A stretch of 64,000 bases of DNA from Phytophthora quininea (GCA_011947345.1 JAAVTG010000559.1:124001-188000), one strand, 5' to 3'. Shown: positions 21,292-33,113, counted from the stretch's first letter. Translations and numbers: made by a program. Notes: generated from the sequence alone by a model not told the origin.

Positions 21292-22061
21292 CGTGAGTCG
21301 GTCAGCAAGGTGATGTAGCGCTAGTGGATCCCAAAGTGAAGAAGGCGAGCGAGGACACCGAGGGCAAGCACTTCACATTCACCGAATGTGCATCCCACGC
21401 TGTGCCAATGATCTCCATTGGTTGCAAGCGACATGGCTACTCTTGACTTGACTATGGCAGGTTCGATGGCGCGAAACCCGAGTTCACAGTGATGCATGCC
21501 ATCGAAGAGGACAGCATTGCTGCGCTGCACCAGAAGACGAGTCTATCGGTCGAAGGCGTCAAATAAGCTGCTCCGGTGCAAAGGCTCTTGAAAAAAAAAG
21601 AAATACTGTAGTTCTTTCACGCATTCTGTGAATGCGGAGTTCGTGGTCTGCGACGAAAGCTGATAGCGAGGATGCTGCGGGCAGTGAAGCTGGCGTGGCA
21701 GCATTCGCTTCGAAGTGCTTACTACCGACGTGGCTATTTGATTGCGAGCGATTGTACGAGACCAGAGCAAAGCACGCCGTGCTCGTCATCAGCAGCCAGG
21801 AGAATTCCTCCACGACGCAGGTAAAATCTTCAGTTTTCGCCTCCAGGCAAGTTGCTGGTTGCTGTCAGCAACTAGTTCCGGTGTAAATTTCCTCTGCAGA
21901 CCTCCGTGATCACCAAGCACACGAGTTTGTGGACCTTCACTTTCACATTCACGAGCCAGGAATTCATTCTCATCTTGATGCAGTAACTACGCACTTTGAT
22001 AGGTACTCCACTTATATACTCGACAATATGCATGTACCCATTGTCATCTCCATTGTCGAAC
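21292..22061. other. Intergenic region with a possible gene relic
   Basis: 770 bp upstream of both the SLC43-like gene (minus) and tRNase Z (plus). It includes the relic listed at 21330-21566; the rest shows only short frames on both strands. Confidence 0.45.
21330..21566 (+). pseudogene. Possible 3' gene fragment of unknown family
   Basis: Reads as protein-like in two pieces: EGKHFTFTECASHAVPMI, then, after a TGA and a frame change near 21460, FDGAKPEFTVMHAIEEDSIA ending SVEGVK and TAA. There is no start codon or upstream exon that I can join. Codon usage looks coding-like, so a decayed or transposed 3' end is my best reading. Family not recognised. Confidence 0.3.
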
Positions 22062-23082
22062 ATGACGTCCAAGGTGGTCGAGGTCGGCGGCTACACTCTG
22101 CACCTCCGCTGCGTGGCCGGCATCGAGTCCTGCTGCTATGTGGACTCGGTGGACGTCGCCTTCGATCTGGGCTGCATCGTCGACCGCGTGGTGAGCAAAA
22201 GCCACGTCTTCATCACCCACGGCCACGTCGACCACATTGGCGCCGTGGTCACCCACGCGGCCCGGCGAGCGCTGCAGCTGCAAAAGCCTGCCAATTACTA
22301 CGTACCAGCGCACCTGGTGCAGCATTTGCAGTCGATTTTGCAGAGCACGGCGGCCATGCAAGGCGGCGAGCCATTCCCAGCGCGGTTGGTGCCGCTGCAG
22401 CCGTTCGACCAGGTTCAGATCTCGCCCAAGTGGGTCGTGCGCGCAGTGCCCACACGGCATCGCGTGCCGAGTTTGGGCTACGTGCTGTATGAACAGAAGA
22501 ATCGATTGAGACCGGAGTACAAGCTGCTGGCAGGCAAGGACTTGGCGGCGTTGAAACGTGCTGGACACGAGATCACCGCTCCAGAGCTGACTCCGGAGAT
22601 CGCGTACACGGGTGACACCACCATCGAGGCGTTCACGGAGGCGGACGAGCGCGCCAAGGACCTCATGCGCGTCAAAGTGCTGATCACAGAGGTGCTGTCG
22701 TTGTGGGAGTGGGGTTTCAGTGGAGGAGTCATTTCTGAGTGAGTAGTGTGCGGTGGACGTTTGTGGGCAATTTTGCAGGCAACCTTCGTGGACGACACCA
22801 AGACGGTGCAGGACGCCAGAGCGCGCGGACACATGCACCTGGACGAGGTAGGATACGACTCGACAATGCTTATTTGGCTGGAAGGTTTCGGCCACTACGA
22901 CTGAATTGAAATGACGTGCGTGCCTTCAATGCGTGCAGCTCGCTGCCCACGAGCACTTATTCCGTCAAGTGGGCTCGCTGGTGCTGGTCCACTTCTCGGC
23001 GCGTTACAGCCCGGAGCTGCTGGCGGAGAGTATCCGGTGCAGGCTGCCGGAGTCGCTGCAGCAGAAGACGGTGCTCGGCTGA
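22062..23082 (+). CDS. Short-form tRNase Z (tRNA 3'-processing endoribonuclease)
   Basis: 280 aa from three exons: 22062-22691, 22779-22847 and 22939-23082 (introns GTGCTG...TTGCAG and GTAGGA...GTGCAG, both phase 0). It has a metallo-beta-lactamase fold: HGHVDH zinc motif in ITHGHVDHIG, PTRHRVPSLGY, the GDT motif in IAYTGDTT, and the terminal HFSARYS typical of RNase Z. Length equals the plant short form (Arabidopsis TRZ1, 280 aa). It cleaves tRNA precursors at the 3' discriminator. No targeting signal is seen, so cytosolic or nuclear. The 300 bp after it, to the next gene, hold nothing I can name. Confidence 0.93.
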
Positions 23083-23382
23083 AAATCATCCTCGCTGACT
23101 TGTTCCAGCGAAGAAGGTTCAACCAGGAATAAGATGAAGTTTTCAAGCGTCCGGACCAAGGTTACATGTGCGAGCGCCAAGTGGCCTGCCGCATTGCACG
23201 CGAGGTCGTCCACGGGTTCGTCGGCTCATAATCCTGTGGCTGCTGCTCTGCTTTTGAACGATGGCACGGACGTATGTAGTACTTCATGCCAGTGTATTCT
23301 CTAGTTGGTTTACTTGTGTCCGTGGCAATAAATATTGAAGAATTGATAGATACTACAAAGCACTCATGGTACGGATGGCAAT

Positions 23383-23999
23383 CTACGACGAGGAGCTCCA
23401 GAACTCGGAGAAGTTGCGCAGCGGGATCGGCCGCGAGGCGCGCAGCACGAGGATCTCGTCGCGCATGAGCATGGGCATGGGCGCCGGGGAGCGGTCGAGC
23501 TCCTGGGCGTCGGCGACTTGCACTTCGTCGCTGAAGCGCACGCTGCGCTTGGGCTTGCAGGCCTTGGCGGGCGACGGCACCTGCGGGGCTGCGCCGGCAT
23601 GGCGAGCGCGTCGAACACGCGGTCGGCGTTGGCGTTGGCCTGCTCGCGCACCTTGCAGCGGCGCTGGCGGGCGATCTTGTCGTTGGCGCGCTCGATCTTC
23701 TCGAGCACGGCGAGCGCGCGCTCCCACTGGTTCTGCAGGCACAGCGCCAGCGCATGGCGACGCGAGTTCTGGATGAAGGTGATGGCGTAGCGGATGTTGG
23801 CGCAGGCCAGCACAAGCGGCGAGCGCCTCGTCGGCGGTCTGTGGCTGCTGCTGCAGTTGCTGCTGGGCGATGGCGGAAGCGTGCGGCGACGCGGAGGCGG
23901 CCTTCTTGCTGGCCTTGAGCAGACGCAGGTCGTCGTCGGCGCTGCGGGCGCGCTTGAGCGCGGCCACGGGGACATGGGCACGACGCAGGAGGAGCTCAT
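23383..23999 (-). CDS. Small basic protein with a PP1-docking (RVxF-like) motif, unknown function
   Basis: About 205 aa. ATG 23999 opens MSSSCVVPMS; one extra C in a C run near 23973 joins it to PVAALKRARSADDDLRLLK. Two further frame changes lead through a helical segment (ANIRYAITFIQNSRRHALAL, then CLQNQWERALAVLEKIE) and back to a conserved-looking C-terminus with KRSVRFSDEV and RPIPLRNFSEFW. KRSVRF fits the protein phosphatase 1 docking motif [RK]-x-V-x-F. A Gln-rich tract (QQQLQQQPQ) lies near residue 45. No enzymatic domain. I infer a PP1-interacting nuclear regulator, but the family is not recognised and the frame corrections are mine. Confidence 0.6.
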
Positions 24000-25564
24000 G
24001 GGGGGGAGGCGGTTGATGTGGCTGAGGGGCTCCGGCCGCGACGGGGCGAGGAGCGGAATGGTTTAGATAGCGGGGCGAGCGCTTGGGGGTGGATCACGGC
24101 AGGCAACCGCGATGCAAAATGGAAAATGGTTGGCGCTGTTGCTGGTGGTTCTCGCGCCGGCTTTTGGCTGGCTACAGCGATCGGACGTTCGCGACGCCAC
24201 GAAACCGCCGCGCACATCCTGCCCATACTGAGAGCAAGAGAGTGGCACGTGGACGGGGCGCGGAGGGCTGAGAAACGTCGCGGCAGCGGATTGGCTGGGG
24301 GCCTCGAGCAGAGTCGCTGACTTGGCTCCAGTATCAGGCCGGCTTGACTGGTGTTCGGTGCAACCGCACAACCGCAGTCGAGCGCAAAATGCTTCAAGCC
24401 GCAGGTCTCAAATCTTGCTTGTGTGGTGTCGCCTTCAGGGCCAGCCAGGCAGCGAGCGGAGGCTCGCGTGGAGCTGACCTGGAGGTCGATAACGGCCTTG
24501 AGACGGCGGCGAGCGTTCGCCTCCAACGCCATTTGCGCGCGCTCGCCGCGACATTTAGTGGTTGATCGGGCGGCGTGTCCCGGCCAGTCTGTCCGAGAAC
24601 CACATGAACGATCAGCACGAGCTGCCCGGCGTGGCGTGTTCTCCGGCAGGGCGTTTATGCAAGCTGGTGCAGCTCACTGCAGCAAGCCCCAACCGCGGCG
24701 ATCATGTTCAACCGGAGGCGGACCACGCTATAGCCTTGAAGCACCAGAGAGAAAACCCCCCGCTCTCCGCGAGCTGCAGTCGTGCGGGTCTCGGCTTTTC
24801 CGAGATCCCAGCCTGCCGATCAGTCCAAGCTTCAACGAGTCCGGCGTCGCGAAGACCTCTGTGCTTGGTCCGACGAATAACGGCGCTGTCGTTACTTCAA
24901 AATTATTCCTTACTGCAGCAGCGGCATTACTGCTGGACGCGGCGCAGTTTACACTTGCGATCGGCGATCAACGCGTGCGAGCGAGCGAGTTTCCTGCGGC
25001 GACGTCCGTCGTGGCGAACGGTGCGAGTCGCTGGGCACCGCGCTTTGCCCGGTCTGATAATCCGCCGCGATGGCATGAAATTCAATCAAGCGCCGATCCG
25101 GGGGATTGCTCGACCGTCGACGCGGCGAGACCTGGTCTCCGCTCACGGCGATTCATCGGTGACTGGCGGACGAAATGATAGGACAGCGCGACGCTCGCGT
25201 GCGATGCCACGATGGGGTCGCCGCCACCAAGCAGCAGGTTCGGCGGCAAGCAGTAGCTCTTTGTCAAACCTCATGGGGGCCATCCCGCAGGTGTTTTGGC
25301 GCACCGAAAAGCCTGATGGTGGAGCAGCCTGTTGGAGCTTCACTCTGTCGATACTCACGCTGCAGCGAATGCATGTTGCCGTGCACAGCGCATGGGGGCT
25401 CACACGGAGGACACCAGCAGAGCCCTTGCAAACGTCTCACATTGTCGCTGTCTCAGTTACCATAATACAGTACCATCATTTTGCAGACCTCTCAAATAGC
25501 CTACTCTCTTTTGCCCCATTCTTTTCGGTTCAACCCAATTGGCAAGGAACTGCGAGGCAGCAAG
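24000..25564. other. 1.6-kb stretch without a supportable gene
   Basis: GC-rich DNA between two divergent genes. Long open frames occur on the plus strand (24351-25178 and 24562 onwards) but are Arg/Ala/Ser-rich with no domain, and the second only runs into SBDS out of frame. TCATTTTG at 25476-25483 is a plausible SBDS initiator about 85 bp before its ATG. Confidence 0.5.
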
Positions 25565-26772
25565 ATGAGCGGCGGACGCATCAGCCAGCCCGTGGGCAAG
25601 ATCGTGCTCACGAACGTGGCCGTGGTGCGCATGAAGAAGGGCGGCAAGCGCTTCGAGATCGCCTGCTACAAGAACAAGGTCTTCAACTGGCGCAACGGCG
25701 TCGAGGAGGACATCGACGAGGTGCTGCAGATCGCCAAAGTCTACGAGAACGTGTCCAAGGGCAAGTTCTCCAAGAAGTCGGACTGGGCCAAGGCCTTCAG
25801 CGTGCAGACCGAGGAGCAGGCCTGTCGCATCATCCTTGACCACGGCGAGCTGCAAGTCTCGGAGGGCGAGCGCAAGGCGCTGGTGGAGAAGTACGTTAGG
25901 CGATGACGCTGTCTAGGCAGCGAACGGAGACTGATATTGTGGCTCTGTTATTACTATGTTGTTATCTGCAGCATGTACCGTGATATTGCTACCATCGTGG
26001 CCGACAAATGCGTGAACCCCACGTCCAACCGACCCTACCCGGTACGCAGCAATGTTTATTAGATTTTGTCGACATAAGCTAACATTTTATGTTGCTTCTT
26101 TGTGCTGCAGTACACGGTGATTGAGCGAGTGATGAAGGAGATACACTACGCTGTGATCCCGAACCGTAGTGCCAAGCAGCAGGCGCTGGAGTTGATCAAG
26201 AAGCTGCCAGAACATATCCCGCTAGCTCGTGCAAAGATGAAAATTCAGGTGACGACGCCTGCATCTGGAGCAAAAGCTATCAAGGAAGGACTGCTGAAAG
26301 AAGATGCAGAGATCGTGGAGCAATCGGGTAGTGACAGTGTGCGGATGGTGGTGCTAATCACGCCGGGATCGTACCGCATTGTCAACTCGCTGGTGCAGGA
26401 GCATACAGGCGGTCAGGGATCGCTAGAGGTCATCGATCTCAAGAGCCACCAGGAAGGCGAGCACACGATCGATGACGAGATCTCTCAGAAAACAGAGCGG
26501 CTTGGACTGGGTCCGTCGAGTTCTAGTTCTACACCTGCTCCGACACCGGCAGCTGCCCCTGCCGCCAGCAACGAAACGAAGAAATCTCGACCGTGCAGTA
26601 CATGTGGCGGTGATTTTAGCGCAGATATGACCAAGTACCGCGAGCACTTCCGCTCGGAATGGCACCGCTACAACCTCAAGCGTAAGTCAAAAAGCTGCCT
26701 ATCGTCAGCGAAGAAGAGTACAACGCGCTAGAGTCGGAAGAGGTGGAAGAGTTCTTGTCTTCGATGAGCTAA
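25565..26772 (+). CDS. SBDS: SBDS ribosome maturation factor with C-terminal C2H2 zinc finger
   Basis: Exons 25565-25890, 25972-26041 and 26111-26772 (introns 81 and 69 bp, GTACGT/GTACGC donors). Domain I ([38 protein letters not shown]), helical domain II ([19 protein letters not shown]) and domain III ([19 protein letters not shown]). SBDS works with EFL1 to release eIF6 from 60S subunits. After a Ser/Pro/Ala-rich linker the protein has a zinc finger (CSTCGG ... [14 protein letters not shown]), an extension also known in plants and some protists but absent from yeast and human SBDS. One extra A near 26690 gives the acidic end [20 protein letters not shown] to the TAA at 26770. Confidence 0.93.
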
Positions 26773-26836
26773 ACGCCATCAAAGCAGATCGTGTGTTGCT
26801 TACACTCGCTTGCGGCTAATGAAGAGCCCGATAATG

Positions 26837-28073
26837 CTATGCAGCGGTGCTTCCTGTGCGTTCTCGATTTCTGTCATCGTTGCCGAGCGGCGCAGCAACA
26901 TACACTTTCGGTCGATCAAAAACGTTTATGGCGTCCTCAATCTCCCGTAGCTTTGTTTCCAGCTCGTTTTTGCGTCGAGTTTGGTTAAGCGTCTCGATGC
27001 GTAATGGCAAAGAGTTCATGCGCATTTGGGCTTCAACCAGCGACTTGCGCAAAACCTCCAGTGTCCGTTGACGTTCGTCTTCGTCGAGTGGCACCATTCC
27101 TGGAGGGCAGTCCGGATCGGGAGCATTTCTTCTACGTTCCTCCTCTTCTTTGACCCACTGTTCCTTGCGCTCCAGTAAGTACCGAGGAATTCGCCCATAC
27201 GCGCGGTGAACAGGCCGCGGGTCTTCCTCCTGGTCGAAGCGCGGCGGCGTTTTCTTGATCACCTCCCACGCATTGGCGTTGACAAAGTCCACGTGCTCCT
27301 TCTTATTCTACAATAGCAACAGCAATGATCAGCATCTGCATTTTATAAGCCCGCTCAACAGCAGCAACACACCATTTTTGACAGTGCAGCGTCTCGCCGT
27401 TCAAGTTCTCGCATCGAAGGTACGGGCGCTTTGCGATACCCACGACGCGAGCTGTTACTACTGGTGGTCGAGTGAGAGGGAGACGTTAGTCCCGATGTCG
27501 ATCCACGTGCGCTCCGAGGAGCAGATCGAGGAGTAGAGGCCGAAACGGACGAGGCTCGGGATCCAGGCGCAGAAGCCAAGGAAGACCCTCCGCCTCGACG
27601 AAGGAAGGCATGTTTCACCACCTGGTTCTGATTCTCTTCGTACACTCGTGGTGAGTGCCCTTAAACTTTGTGAGCTTGAAATCTTCCTGCTGGTTGCCCT
27701 CCTATTCAAAATGCAACGCTTCAGTGTCCTTGTCAAGAGTCGACAGCTGTATCCTCGACAACTCGCACCTCGCGTCGCCGCCTCTCGCGGTTCTCTGCCT
27801 GCAGCTTCTTGACGCGTAGCTTGTTCTCCCTCTCAAAGTCCTTGGGCGTGACGCCTCGTCGCTTCTGCTTCTCTCTAAACCAACAATATATGGAAAATGC
27901 GCAGTATTCCTTACGTTAGTCGGTGGGTTTCAACGCGATACGTAGCGTGGACTACGATAATCACGCGTCATCGTGTAGAGAACTTACCGGTGGCCTTCGT
28001 CCGGGTGCAGGATGGCGTTAATCGCGTCCGAAGCGTTCGCATCGCGCCGTCGATAGCCGACGCTCGCGCTCAT
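26837..28073 (-). CDS. Enkurin-domain protein (flagellar/ciliary)
   Basis: About 330 aa from four exons: 28073-27988, 27874-27769, 27701-27373 and 27307-26837, all with GT-AG junctions that keep frame. The N-terminus has GVTPKDFERENKLRVKKLQ (enkurin-like), the middle is Ser-rich, and the C-terminal enkurin domain is clear: GRIPRYLLERKEQWV, MVPLDEDERQRTLEVLRKSL, LPLRIETLNQTRRKNELETK. Enkurin binds calmodulin/TRPC channels in sperm and is a microtubule inner protein of motile cilia; in an oomycete this predicts a role in zoospore flagella. One base appears missing near 27640 (CC run; joins KFKGTH to PRVYEEN). It shares a short promoter with the plus-strand gene at 28276. Confidence 0.88.
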
Positions 28074-28275
28074 CTTAGCGAATGACTTCCGAAACCACTA
28101 GGCGGGCTTCAAAGACCCATTTCGGGACTATAATTTGGATTCACCGCCCTCTATTCAAAGCAGTGTGACTGCATGTCCAGCACAGTTCATCAGAACGGCA
28201 CGGGATACGTCAGGAGCAGCCTTCTTGCCGTCGCTCTGCTCGGGTGCATACGTTCATTCTCCGTGCAAGACACAG
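28074..28275. promoter_or_regulatory. Bidirectional promoter between enkurin and the secreted membrane protein
   Basis: 202 bp between divergent ATGs. GTCATTCGC (minus, about 28077-28086) sits next to the enkurin ATG; TTCATTCTCC (plus, 28253-28262) precedes ATG 28276. Both match the oomycete Inr. Confidence 0.6.
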
Positions 28276-29333
28276 ATGCAGTACCTATCTCCGTACTGGC
28301 CTTGATAGCGCTGCTATTGGCGCTCTGCCAGCTCGCCAGCGCCGGCGAATGCTCCGCCTGCGGGTACCTGGCCAAGAGCTGCAATTCCTCCAGTACCGAG
28401 CAAGACGTGGACGTGTGCGACGCCTCCGGAGCCATCCAGATCGACGACGTGTTTTGCAACGATGACACGTGCCAGTGCGCAGCAGGCCACTCGTGTGTGA
28501 GCATCACCGTGGGCTGCACCAACCTCTTCCAGGCGAGGAACCGCCGTCGCTGTCTAGGCAATTCCACAATCAGTCGACGCTTCCAGCAATGCGCGATGGG
28601 ACAAGACCTTACGACTCTCATTGCCACCAACTTGGCCAGCGACTGGATCTTCTTCAAGCAGAGCCGCAAGTGTCTGTCCACAGACTGTCTGGCCGTCCAG
28701 CTCTTCCACCAGAGCGGGCTTGTGCAGTGTGGACACTTGCTGGCAGCTTGGAAGAGCAATGCGACCCAGGGCGGCAGTGTGGGAAACAGCACGTCGTACC
28801 ATTTCGTAGCGGACGGATCCAGAGGAAGCGATATGAAGGCCGGGACGTTCCATTACACGGTGCCCTGGTCGGAGAAGAGTCTGGAGCTGGTCACCAAGCA
28901 GGCCAACAGCTCGGCCATAGACTCGTGCTATGTGCTGCAGACGCGGAATCAAGCCAACGGAACGTGCGACGGAGTGTATTTGCAGTTTGACGCCAGTGTG
29001 CAGTACGCTCAGAGCGACGAGTACGTCATGTCGTCTCTCAGCTTGCCAGTGTGGTTCGCTGTTGTCGGCAGCGTGGCTGCGGCTATCGCTGCTATTATAA
29101 TTGTTGGCGTGGTGGTGTACCGCTCCCAACACGCGCATCCGAGCCTGCCTATGAATGCTGAGGAAGATGATGTGCTGTTGGACCGTAAGAACACGGTGCC
29201 GATGAGTCCTTCCAGCCTGAGGTCGACATCTCCCGCTTCCGGTCGAGGTGAAGACCTCCGTCAAAGAGGTTCAGGTGTTGCGATGGCCAACGAGATGCAG
29301 GTGGAGGCTGGCACTAGTACCACAACATTGTAA
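28276..29333 (+). CDS. Cys-rich secreted type I membrane protein, unknown function
   Basis: About 352 aa. ATG 28276 followed by one added C in a CC run near 28290 gives a textbook signal peptide (MQYLSPVLALIALLLALCQL, ASA). The ectodomain has about 20 Cys in close pairs (CSACGYLAKSC, CNDDTCQCAAGHSC) and several NxS/T sites, then one transmembrane helix (VWFAVVGSVAAAIAAIIIVG) and a Ser-rich cytosolic tail. The alternative, reading the whole open frame from 28173, would give a longer, unlikely N-terminus. No known domain recognised; it looks like a cell-surface receptor or adhesin of zoospores or hyphae (inference). The stop lies only 25 bp from the convergent next gene. Confidence 0.75.
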
Positions 29334-29358
29334 AGCAAATACGAGACCAATTTTGATT

Positions 29359-31823
29359 TTATTCCCGTGGAAATCGGTCTAGCAGCCCAAGCAGACCCTG
29401 CGCAGCAGAAGAACGGAACAGAATTAAGTCTACATACTCCGCACTCAAGAAGAGCTAGCTGTGGCTTACCGCAACAAGTGGCTTTTGCCGGTGTTCCGCG
29501 CTGAATTGGCTTCGAATGCCATCAACCAGCAGCGGTGTCAATGCGTGATCACCTTCCACCGCGCAACGAAACAATTCGAGGAAGCGCAGCTCGCCCGACG
29601 AAATCTCACGCCCGCTCACTTCGCCTGCAGTTTCCACGTGGTGCAGCGCTGAACCAAGCACTGCTAATGTCTGGCAAGTTGCTTGCAAATTTGCCTTTTG
29701 AACCGCAATCTTGCCAAAGCTAATTCCTTCTCGGCCATGTGTGGCGGCAAATTAGCATTATCGGAGAGAAGCAGCGATGACCGTTGATTGAGCATGCGGT
29801 CGCCTTCAGCCTGGCGCAGAACTGATACACCAGCACGAAAAAGTGAGTGGAAATAATGCGATCGGTGTACAACACCACGTCTGTTTACCTAGCTGGGCTT
29901 CCAACTTCGCCGTCAATTGCTTCCTGGACTCACGAAATTCTTCAGAGAACCTCCCGATCGCTTGGCGTTTGACTTTCACCCGCCGAGCCATCCTGTTGAT
30001 CATCAGTGTAGTAATTCAGCTACACGAAACTGGTATTCACTCACATTGTACGTACTTCCGTCGCAAGCTGACTCCCGTTGCCCTCTCAATAGTAACTTCT
30101 TCGTTTTTCTTGCGACGACTTGTAGACGCATGAACGACAACGTTAGCACGCATATTATCCGACCGCATCTTGATGTGCCTGCAGCCCGATTCATCTAGAG
30201 TGTAGCACACGCCTCTAGGTGTAACACGGCGCTGTGGCGACAATTTCCCTCTGTTCCGCGCCGACGCTGCCATCAACTCCCCAATCGACAGAGGACGCGG
30301 CTCATTTGAGTGTCTTGCATCAGGTGAAGGTTCTTCGTCGCTTTCCGTATCACTTGTCGTTGCTCGAGTTGGAACAGCAATTATCGTCGGTGGTTCAACA
30401 GCAACGATGTCCGGAACATGAGTCTCCGGTTCGTCAAAGAATTTCAGAGCAGGAACTTCGCCGATTACTCGACGACTCAAAATACTAGCCACGTTTGAAG
30501 ACTGTGCGTCGAGTTCGCGACGTAGCTTGCCACCTGGTCGTCCAGCCACTAGATTATTTGAGTTTCCACCAGAATGGGTTTGCTGCGTCGCGATATTCCC
30601 GTTCACAAGATTGAGAGCTGCCCGCTCCGACCGCCGTTTCCGCTCTCTCCAAAGCCGAACAACTAATATTGAACACGCAGAACCACTGTGTTAGAGGTTC
30701 GTCAAGCACAAGAAAGAAGATTGCATTCCTACAGCGCTGAAAAGTAGCGATAACCCGTTTTTCCATCTCTTTTGGGTCTTCGTCGTTGGTACTGTAGGTT
30801 TTTCGCTGGTGCACGCGGTTGCTGGGACGGCGACTTGGGGATTTTTCGCTGCTAGGTGGAACTGGAGCCGGTTCCTGTATTTGCTGACTGGGAGGCTGTG
30901 ATGCCGACTGGTTCGCCAGCAGTCGTAACGTCGACGTGTTTGACAAGCCGCGTTGGCTCTGAGGCTGCAACACTACTTTACGACGCATCCACGGAGAGCT
31001 CCGCAAGATGGCGTCGAGCTTGGCGGCTAAATTGCTTGCTTTGGGGCGGTGCCCAAATTGCTGTGAAGATATCACGGCAGCGGTAGTAGGGCGATGTCCA
31101 GTATCATTACTACGGTGCGGACTCGAAGAACCGGACGACGCTATTGCTGCTTGGACACTTGCACTCTCCATCTGCAGCTTGCGCCGGGTAAAGGTGAAGA
31201 TGGGTTTGCTGTTTGCTCCGAGTCCTGATGCAGCCGCCGCCGCTGCTGCAGGCAACATCGCAGGTGTGAGAGATAATAGCCGACCGCGAGGTACGCGTTT
31301 GGTCGTCGTGAATAATCCCTCGATCACTGTGGACTTGTCCTCCTCTTGGTTGTTCGTAGGAGAACCAGATCGGATCTCAACACGATCATCTTTTGAGTTA
31401 TTTCTTCTTCCTGTTCGTGGGCGTCTCGGATAATGGTGTCGACCTGGAGGCTGCGGCGCTAAGTTGTGCACTGTCTTAGCAAACCTGGCATCGATTTCAA
31501 ACAACAAGTTAGCATGATGAATTGAGCGAATGAAGCTCGAATCCTACCGACAGGCAGCACGACGCTGGTCGGCCTCATGCACGAAGCTCTTGATGAGGTT
31601 GCCACCATCCCGCGACACAGGACGACCAGGCCGCGACGGCCTTCTGTCCACGTCTCTCATTTGATCCAAGAGCGTTTCTGCGTGGAAAAATGGCTTGCTA
31701 TGTATAGCGATCGATATTTGCTTGAGCTGCGTCCACATCGAGGCAACGAGATCATCGTCCTGCGAGCATCCGCCTCACAGCGTCGGAAATCTTCTTCGAC
31801 TGGAAGCAAAGAAACACTAACGA
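29359..31823 (-). CDS. Multi-exon basic/low-complexity protein of unknown function (C-terminal part)
   Basis: Minus-strand exons joined by GT-AG introns that keep phase: from about 31759 (5' limit unsure) to 31548, 31484-30733, 30662-30056, 29992-29889, 29821-29470 and 29397-29359 (TAA). Introns are 63-72 bp. The chain runs through LVASMWTQLKQISIAIHS, a Pro/Arg/Ser-rich middle, GKLSPQRRVTPRGV, a basic segment MARRVKVKRQAIGRFSEEF, and a helical end (SGELRFLELFRCAVEGDHAL, finishing LLGLLDRFPRE). One base is missing near 29690. No domain recognised; a scaffold or cytoskeletal role is possible. The exon chain itself is well supported. Confidence 0.65.
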
Positions 31824-33113
31824 GATCTTGAACAACATTGCTGCAATGGTCGGCGAATTCTTCTCGCGGCTGATGCAACCCAGGAGACGCAGTAAACACA
31901 CCGTATCGCATGCGCGGCCTCCATCCGGCCGTCGAGGAGGACTGCACGGTCCTATTCAACCAAGGACTGCAAGTCGAGGAGCAGCGCGGTGCTGCCCTCG
32001 ACCTCTCACATGCAGCGGCAGTTCGTCGAGGGGCGCTGAACTTGATGCTGCAGCAGTGGCTCGCTCAGACGCCCGTATCAAAATGCCGTCTGTGACGTGT
32101 GCCGAGTGACGCTTGGTCGAGCCAATCGCGAACGAGTGACCAGCGCTCCATCACCGACACGCACATCCAAACCGATTTAGCTGCAACACGGAATTGGTGC
32201 AAAGGCACAAGACAATCGACTACGGAGAGAACACTCGAGGGTGGACCAGTTGCTCGATCTGCCAGACAGACCATCGGGCCCAGCGCCAGCAGCTCTGCAG
32301 CGCAGAAATCAGAGCCCAGAGAGCGTTGGTGGTCCAGCCAGCAGGCTCCACGACGCTTCACAGTGCGATTTCAAGCCAGAAACGAGCTGCGAGTCATCCC
32401 TGACGTGGAAGAGACCAGCCGGCCGAACGAAGATGGCTGCCACATCCGACCGCACACCAGCGCCAGCAGGACCGAACGGCAACGGTGCCGTTGAGGCAAA
32501 CGATGGCGATCGACTCGCAGTGGACTTCGCAATTGGGGAAGTGCCCCGCTCCGGTGGTGAGGGCCCGCAAGCTCTGCGTCGTTTCGGGATAACTCACTTG
32601 CTCTTTCGTACTTAGTCTGATCTGGCGGCGATAGTGTAACAGTATCCATTTAGGAGACCCCCAGGCCGGTGAGAAACATGCAGATTATCCGGACAAGACG
32701 TATACTTTGCCACTCATCAAGCTGCAGCGACTCGATGCCAGCGAGCGTCTGTTGACCTCCTTGAAGATTTGCCTCGCCTGGAAGCTCCGTATCTCGTTCC
32801 ACGCGCTCAAGTCGCGCTCGGCGTCGTCCACTGGCGGCGGGGACAAAGGCGGCGAAGCGGTGCATGATGCCGCATCAAGCACTCGGAGAGACAATGAACC
32901 CGACATTTCTTGTGGCGAAACGCCATTCGCAAAAAGGTGCATATCACGAGCTTATAGAGACCTATTGTTGACCGGTGTTGCAGCCGTTTCTTACCAGCGG
33001 AATATTGACGCTGGAATTTTGACGTTGCAAGCTGCAACGACGTTGGTGGACATGCGATTTCTGTTGTTCCTTCCGCTGGAGCGGGGCCGTGATGAATGCG
33101 AAAACATCTAGGC
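31824..33113 (-). other. Unresolved 5' part of the preceding gene, coding signal weak on both strands
   Basis: Protein-like minus-strand pieces are 32942-32708 (MHLFANGVSPQEMSGSLSLR ... LMSGK, then a GTATAC donor) and a possible exon with HFPNCEVHCESIAIVCLNG (about 32600-32420). Plus-strand pieces such as GWTSCSICQTDHRAQ (32256-) also look non-random. I could not connect either set into a gene with a start codon. Confidence 0.3.

Noticed and set aside
24562..25839. 425-codon plus-strand frame
   Set aside because: Runs into SBDS out of frame; no domain, Arg-rich random composition.
28173..28275. Longer start for the secreted membrane protein
   Set aside because: It overlaps the Inr, and the later ATG gives a clean signal peptide after a one-base correction.
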